A stretch of 8,646 bases of DNA from CAZOWW01 sp964583765 (GTDB lineage Bacteria > Actinomycetota > Actinomycetes > Actinomycetales > Kineosporiaceae). The stretch lies in contig CAZOWW010000182.1 of the NCBI GenBank assembly GCA_964583765.1, positions 1 through 8,646 of the forward strand, read 5' to 3'. Positions 5,765 to 8,646 of the stretch are shown here, in pieces. The notes below the pieces were generated by a model that saw only the letters and a program-made list of their open reading frames with translations, was not told the DNA's origin and did no database searches. A program made the position numbers and the translations under genes. Numbering within the stretch: the stretch's first letter is position 1; each line of letters opens with the position of its first letter.

Positions 5765-5829
5765 CTCACCGGCGCGAGGATGATCGAGGCGCCGGGGATG
5801 CCGCGCGGACGGCATCGAGGTCTGGTGAG
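5765..5829 (-). other. Possible three-way-junction RNA fold upstream of ilvE
   Basis: Three nested or adjacent pairings can coexist. CTCACC (5765-5770) pairs with GGTGAG (5824-5829) as a closing stem. Inside it are GGCGC (5771-5775) with GCGCC (5789-5793), and GATGCCG (5797-5803) with CGGCATC (5810-5816). The fold ends a few bases before the ilvE ribosome binding site. No known riboswitch consensus is recognised. The inner stem 5797-5816 may simply be the leuB terminator. Confidence 0.3.
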
Positions 5830-5872
5830 GGACCGCTCCGGCGCAGATCCGGGCCTGGTACCGCGATGCGTC

Positions 5873-6922
5873 TCAGTGCGCGACGCGCGCGGCCAGGGCG
5901 TCCCCGATCTCCGCCGTGCGGCGGGGTACTCGGCCGGTGGCGGCCCGCTCGGCCAGATCGGCTGCGACCGCCGCGTCCACGCGCGTGGCCGCCTTGTCCA
6001 GACCGAGGTGTTCCAGCAACAGGGCCACGGACAGCACGGTGGCGGTGGGATCCGCCTTCTGCTGACCAGCGATGTCCGGCGCGGAACCGTGCACGGGCTC
6101 GAACATGCTCGGCGTGGTGCGGTCCGGGTTGATGTTCCCGGAGGCGGCCAGCCCGATGCCGCCGGTGATCGCGGCGGCGAGGTCGGTGAGGATGTCCCCG
6201 AAGAGGTTGTCGGTGACGATCACGTCGAAACGCCCGGGGTCGTTGACCAGGAAGATGGTGGCGGCGTCCACGTGCTGGTAGCCCACCGTGACCTCAGGGA
6301 ACTCCTCGTTCACACGATCGACCGTACGCCGCCACAGGTGGCCGGCGTGGCTGAGCACGTTGTGCTTGTGCACCAGGGTCAGCGACCGGCGGGGCCGGAC
6401 CGCGGCACGGCGGAAGGCGTCCCGGACCACGCGCTCCACCCCGAAGGCGGTGTTGAGGCTGACCTCGGTGGCGACCTCGTGGGGGGTTCCCACCCGGATC
6501 GCCCCGCCGTTGCCGACGTACGGGCCCTCGGTGCCCTCGCGGACGACGACGAAGTCCACCTCGCCGGGGTCGGCGAGCGGGGACCGGACCCCCGGGTACA
6601 GCCGGCCGGGTCGCAGGTTGACGTAGTGGTCGAGCTCGAAGCGCAGTCGCAGCAGCAACCCGCGCTCGAGCACCCCGCTGGGCACGGACGGGTCACCGAC
6701 GGCTCCCAGGAGGATCGCGTCGTGGCCGCGGATCTCGTCGAGCACCGACTCGGGCAGGGTCTCGCCCGTGGCGTGCCACCGGCGGGCACCGAGGTCGTAG
6801 GTCGTCGTGTCGATGACGGCCTCACCGTCGGTGACTGCCTGGAGGACCTTCAGGCCCTCGGCGACGACCTCGGGACCGATGCCGTCGCCCGGGACGACGG
6901 CGATGCTGAACGACTCTGGCAT
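5873..6922 (-). CDS. leuB: 3-isopropylmalate dehydrogenase
   Basis: LeuB is an NAD-dependent cytosolic dehydrogenase that oxidatively decarboxylates 3-isopropylmalate in leucine synthesis. In relatives it also handles the methylmalate intermediate of the citramalate route, which fits its place near cimA. The 349-residue protein begins with IAVVPGDGIGPEVV (7-20). Substrate-binding arginines are R94, R104 (NLRP) and R128 (VREGTEGPYVG, with Y135). The catalytic lysine is K186 in HKHNVL. Metal-binding aspartates are D219, D243 and D247 (VTDNLFGDILTD). MFEPVHGSAPDIAGQ (273-287) is the NAD-site signature. The length is normal for actinobacterial members. ATG at 6922 is chosen because it begins the conserved N-terminus and lies six bases after a TAGGCT box. 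The purines between box and ATG are too close to act as a normal Shine-Dalgarno, so a leaderless mRNA is likely. It is flanked by a 408-bp region toward serA and a 125-bp gap toward ilvE. Confidence 0.96.
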   Translation of the reverse strand: MPESFSIAVVPGDGIGPEVVAEGLKVLQAVTDGEAVIDTTTYDLGARRWHATGETLPESVLDEIRGHDAILLGAVGDPSVPSGVLERGLLLRLRFELDHYVNLRPGRLYPGVRSPLADPGEVDFVVVREGTEGPYVGNGGAIRVGTPHEVATEVSLNTAFGVERVVRDAFRRAAVRPRRSLTLVHKHNVLSHAGHLWRRTVDRVNEEFPEVTVGYQHVDAATIFLVNDPGRFDVIVTDNLFGDILTDLAAAITGGIGLAASGNINPDRTTPSMFEPVHGSAPDIAGQQKADPTATVLSVALLLEHLGLDKAATRVDAAVAADLAERAATGRVPRRTAEIGDALAARVAH

Positions 6923-6928
6923 GGCTCC

Positions 6929-6934
6929 AGCCTA
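6929..6934 (-). promoter_or_regulatory. -10 box of leuB, leaderless layout
   Basis: TAGGCT is followed by GGAGCC and then the leuB ATG, so the expected transcription start is the A of the start codon. The same hexamer precedes the gene starting at 389. No -35 match is evident. The region where it would lie is occupied by the left arm of the inverted repeat at 6945-6976. Confidence 0.6.
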
Positions 6935-6944
6935 TCCCTCACGT

Positions 6945-6976
6945 CCGAATGGCGAGCGTGTCGTCTCGCCATTCGG
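6945..6976. promoter_or_regulatory. 12-bp perfect inverted repeat upstream of leuB
   Basis: CCGAATGGCGAG (6945-6956) and CTCGCCATTCGG (6965-6976) are exact reverse complements around eight bases. The site lies 10 bases upstream of the leuB -10 box and spans the -35 zone. It can be read as an operator for a dimeric regulator or as an RNA hairpin for transcripts arriving from upstream. There is no U-tract. ATTCGG is repeated again at 6980-6985. Confidence 0.5.
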
Positions 6977-6998
6977 CGATTCGGTGCTGTCGGATCTC

Positions 6999-7064
6999 TC
7001 ACGGTATTCGCCGCCCGAACGCGATCGGTGAGCAGTCCACTACCCGCAGCAGGAGGTTACGCAC
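6999..7064 (-). CDS. Possible short leader peptide upstream of leuB
   Basis: A frame starting at GTG (7064) reads MRNLLLRVVDCSPIAFGRRI, then Pro and a TGA stop at 7001-6999. It has three consecutive Leu codons (CTC CTG CTG), two Val codons and two Ile codons. It ends 22 bases before the 12-bp inverted repeat and 77 bases before leuB. The layout echoes the cimA leader. However, there is no clear ribosome binding site or promoter, Leu codons are common in GC-rich DNA, and leuB seems to have its own later promoter. This is a hypothesis only. Confidence 0.22.
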   Translation of the reverse strand: MRNLLLRVVDCSPIAFGRRIP

Positions 7065-7097
7065 CACCTGCCCGACCTGACCGGATCTGACCGGGCC

Positions 7098-7263
7098 CGG
7101 ACGCCCGTGCCGGGACGACGGACGCCGGTACCGGGACGACGGACACCCGAGCGGGAACGACGGACGCCCGTAGCGGAGCAACGGAAGCCCGTACCGGGAC
7201 AAACAACCACGCGGGAACGACGGACGCCCGTGCAGGAACGACGGACGCCCGGACCCCGCACGA
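7098..7263. repeat. Tandem array of eight 21-bp repeats in the serA-leuB gap
   Basis: Units start at 7098, 7119, 7140, 7161, 7182, 7203, 7221 and 7242. The approximate consensus is CGGACGCCCGTACCGGGACG plus a final A. Six units are exactly 21 bp or close to consensus; the sixth is shortened to 18 bp and degenerate, and the eighth is 22 bp. The array begins about 70 bases downstream of the serA stop and ends about 175 bases before the leuB start. Because 21 is a multiple of three, it leaves heptad-repeat reading frames open on both strands, but none has a convincing start or family resemblance. Non-coding minisatellite DNA is the simplest reading. There are no spacers, so it is not a CRISPR array. 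Confidence 0.85.
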
Positions 7264-7286
7264 GGCGATCGGTCCGGGCGTCCGTC
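7240..7286 (-). terminator. 16-bp perfect hairpin downstream of serA
   Basis: Positions 7240-7255 (GACGGACGCCCGGACC) are the exact reverse complement of 7271-7286, with a 15-nt loop. The left arm is the last unit of the 21-bp array and the right arm is an inverted copy of it. It lies 45 bases after the serA stop, a fitting place for a terminator. It lacks a U-tract. Confidence 0.55.
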
Positions 7287-7299
7287 CTGTTCTCCAGGG

Positions 7300-7343
7300 C
7301 CACCGGCTCAGTTCTGGAAGGCCACGCGGCTCAGTTCTCGAGG
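7300..7343. repeat. Tandem duplication of the serA 3' end
   Basis: Positions 7300-7321 and 7322-7343 are near-copies, sharing GGCTCAGTTCT exactly (7305-7315 and 7328-7338). The right copy contains the serA stop codon and last codons (GAG AAC TGA). The left copy, CAG AAC TGA in another frame, lies just downstream. The unit is 22-23 bp. Confidence 0.65.
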
Positions 7344-8646
7344 TCCACCAGGCGGATCGAGGTCGCGCCGATCTCCTGGGCGATGTCGTCCAGGAGCCCG
7401 GTGTCGACCGTGGTGTCCAGGGTCAGCACGCTCACCGCTCCCCCGCCCTCGGCGTCCCGACCCACGTACATCGAGCCGATGTTGACGCCGGCGTTGCCCA
7501 GCAGGCGGCCGATCCCGCCGATGATCCCGGGCCGGTCGGTGTACCGCATGACCAGGAAGTGGGCCACGAGCGGCACCTCGAAGTCGAGACCGTCGATGCC
7601 CACCAGCTTCTCGACCTGCTTGGGACCGGTCAGGGTGCCGGACAGGGACAGGCGGGTACCGTCCTGCAGGGTGCCCCGCAGCGAGATGACGTTGCGGAAC
7701 TCCGGGCTCTCGGCCTTGGTGATCAGCCGGACCTGGATGTCGCGCTCCGCGGCCAGGACGGTCGCGTTGACGTACGTGACCTGGTCCTCGACGACGTCCA
7801 TGAACAGGCCCTTGAGCGCGGCGACCTCGAGGACGGAGACATCGAAGCGGGAGATCTCGCCCCGCACCTCGACGTCCAGCTGCGTCGGCAGGCCCTGGGC
7901 GAGCGCGGTGAACACCCGGCCCAGCTTCTCGACGAGCGGGATGCCCGGGCGGACCGGCTCGGCGATCACGCCGCTGGGCGCGTTGACGGCGTCCGGCACG
8001 AGCTCCCCGGACAGCGCCAGGCGAACCGACTTCGCCACCGCGATCCCGGCCTTCTCCTGCGCCTCGCTGGTCGAGGCGCCCAGGTGCGGGGTGGACACGA
8101 CGTTCTCCAGGTCGAACAGCGGAGAGTCCGTGCACGGCTCCTTCGAGTACACGTCGAGGCCGGCCCCGGCGACCCGGCCCTCCTTGAGCGCCGCGAACAA
8201 CGCGGCCTCGTCGACGATGCCGCCGCGGGCCGCGTTGATGATCCGCACGCTCGGCTTGACCTGGCGCAGCTCGGCCTCGCCGATCAGACCCACCGTCTCG
8301 GGCGTCTTCGGCAGGTGCACGGTGATGAAGTCGCTCTCGGCGAGCAGTTCCTCGAGGGAGACCAGCCGCACACCCATCTGCCCGGCGCGCGAGTTGGCCA
8401 CGTAGGGGTCGTAGGCGATGACCTTCATGCCGAAGGCGGACAGCCGCTGCGCGACGAGGACGCCGATGCGGCCGAGTCCGACCACACCGACGGTCTTCTC
8501 GTACAGCTCGACGCCGGAGTACTTCGAGCGCTTCCACTGGTGCTCGCGCAGGGCCGCATTGGCCTGGGAGATGTTCCGGGCGCTCGCCAGGAGCAGGCCG
8601 ATCGCCAGCTCGGCGGCCGAGGTGATGTTGGAGGTCGGCGCGTTGA
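7331..8646 (-). CDS. serA: D-3-phosphoglycerate dehydrogenase, C-terminal 437 residues (start outside window)
   Basis: SerA oxidises 3-phosphoglycerate to 3-phosphohydroxypyruvate, the first step of serine synthesis. The frame is open from the right window edge and encodes 437 residues to a TGA at 7333-7331. By comparison with ~530-residue actinobacterial homologues, about 90 N-terminal residues are missing. Counting from the first visible residue, NAPTSNITSAAELAIGLLLA opens the sequence. VVGLGRIG (54-61) is the NAD-binding loop with D79 after it. INAARGGIVDEAAL holds the active-site R140, SKEP holds E169 and STPHLGAS holds H187. Then come the intervening (ASB-like) domain and a C-terminal ACT domain (about 363-437, MRYTDRPGIIGGIGRLL), the serine-sensing module. 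This is the long, type-I architecture with both extra domains. An apparent GTG start inside the NAD loop (8485) is not a real start. The end of the gene is duplicated in part, followed by a strong hairpin and a 21-bp repeat array. Confidence 0.97.
   Translation of the reverse strand, partial: NAPTSNITSAAELAIGLLLASARNISQANAALREHQWKRSKYSGVELYEKTVGVVGLGRIGVLVAQRLSAFGMKVIAYDPYVANSRAGQMGVRLVSLEELLAESDFITVHLPKTPETVGLIGEAELRQVKPSVRIINAARGGIVDEAALFAALKEGRVAGAGLDVYSKEPCTDSPLFDLENVVSTPHLGASTSEAQEKAGIAVAKSVRLALSGELVPDAVNAPSGVIAEPVRPGIPLVEKLGRVFTALAQGLPTQLDVEVRGEISRFDVSVLEVAALKGLFMDVVEDQVTYVNATVLAAERDIQVRLITKAESPEFRNVISLRGTLQDGTRLSLSGTLTGPKQVEKLVGIDGLDFEVPLVAHFLVMRYTDRPGIIGGIGRLLGNAGVNIGSMYVGRDAEGGGAVSVLTLDTTVDTGLLDDIAQEIGATSIRLVDLEN

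Noticed and set aside
5780..7090. 436-codon plus-strand frame opposite leuB
   Set aside because: It is antisense to leuB with no recognisable domain.
7098..7263. Repeat array as a CRISPR locus
   Set aside because: Units abut without spacers and no cas gene is in the window.
7040..7303. Minus-strand 87-codon frame with GVRRPGT-like heptads
   Set aside because: A tandem repeat with a period divisible by three leaves several frames open. The GTG start has no supporting signal and composition is low-complexity in every frame.
7107..8405. A 432-codon plus-strand frame opposite serA that starts in the 21-bp array (RRTPVPG heptads)
   Set aside because: The heptads come only from the 21-bp period, the rest is antisense to serA, and no ribosome binding site is present.

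Overview
The window is very GC-rich, with strong GC preference at third codon positions and several start codons placed directly behind TAnnnT boxes. Both point to an actinobacterium, but the order cannot be fixed from this sequence alone. All metabolic genes lie on the minus strand, so transcription runs from high to low coordinates. The one exception is a LacI-type regulator on the plus strand.

In order of minus-strand transcription, the window holds: the C-terminal part of serA (phosphoglycerate dehydrogenase, 7331-8646, start outside the window); a 408-bp gap (6923-7330) with a 21-bp tandem repeat array, a large hairpin, a 12-bp inverted repeat and the leuB promoter; leuB (5873-6922); ilvE (4659-5747); a 283-bp gap with terminator-like hairpins and a complete-looking attenuator (leader peptide MRMSVIIIGGRVGIA followed by a terminator hairpin with a U-tract); cimA (2795-4375); then, past the convergent lacI-type gene (1667-2689), a fumarylacetoacetate-hydrolase-family gene (613-1392); and the first 129 codons of a Pro/Gly-rich protein (start at 389, running off the left edge).

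Functionally, CimA makes citramalate from pyruvate and acetyl-CoA, which opens the threonine-independent route to 2-oxobutyrate and isoleucine. LeuB catalyses the oxidative decarboxylation in leucine synthesis and the equivalent step of the citramalate route. IlvE performs the last transamination of Ile, Leu and Val. SerA starts serine synthesis. The block is therefore a core amino-acid biosynthesis neighbourhood. The FAH-family enzyme and the LacI-type regulator have no obvious pathway link to it here.

The genes are not one tight operon. Each is separated by 125-408 bp and most carry their own control signals. The best-supported regulatory element is the cimA attenuator, whose leader has three Ile codons in a row and a fourth Ile codon near its end, matching the product of the CimA route. 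Three genes (the left-edge gene, the FAH-family gene and leuB) have a -10-like box 6-9 nt before the start codon and no usable Shine-Dalgarno sequence, which suggests leaderless or near-leaderless mRNAs.

The protein-coding content is ordinary. The unusual material is non-coding: short tandem repeats in intergenic DNA, partial duplication of gene 3' ends, and the leader regions. I see no defence system, mobile element, CRISPR array, tRNA or rRNA.
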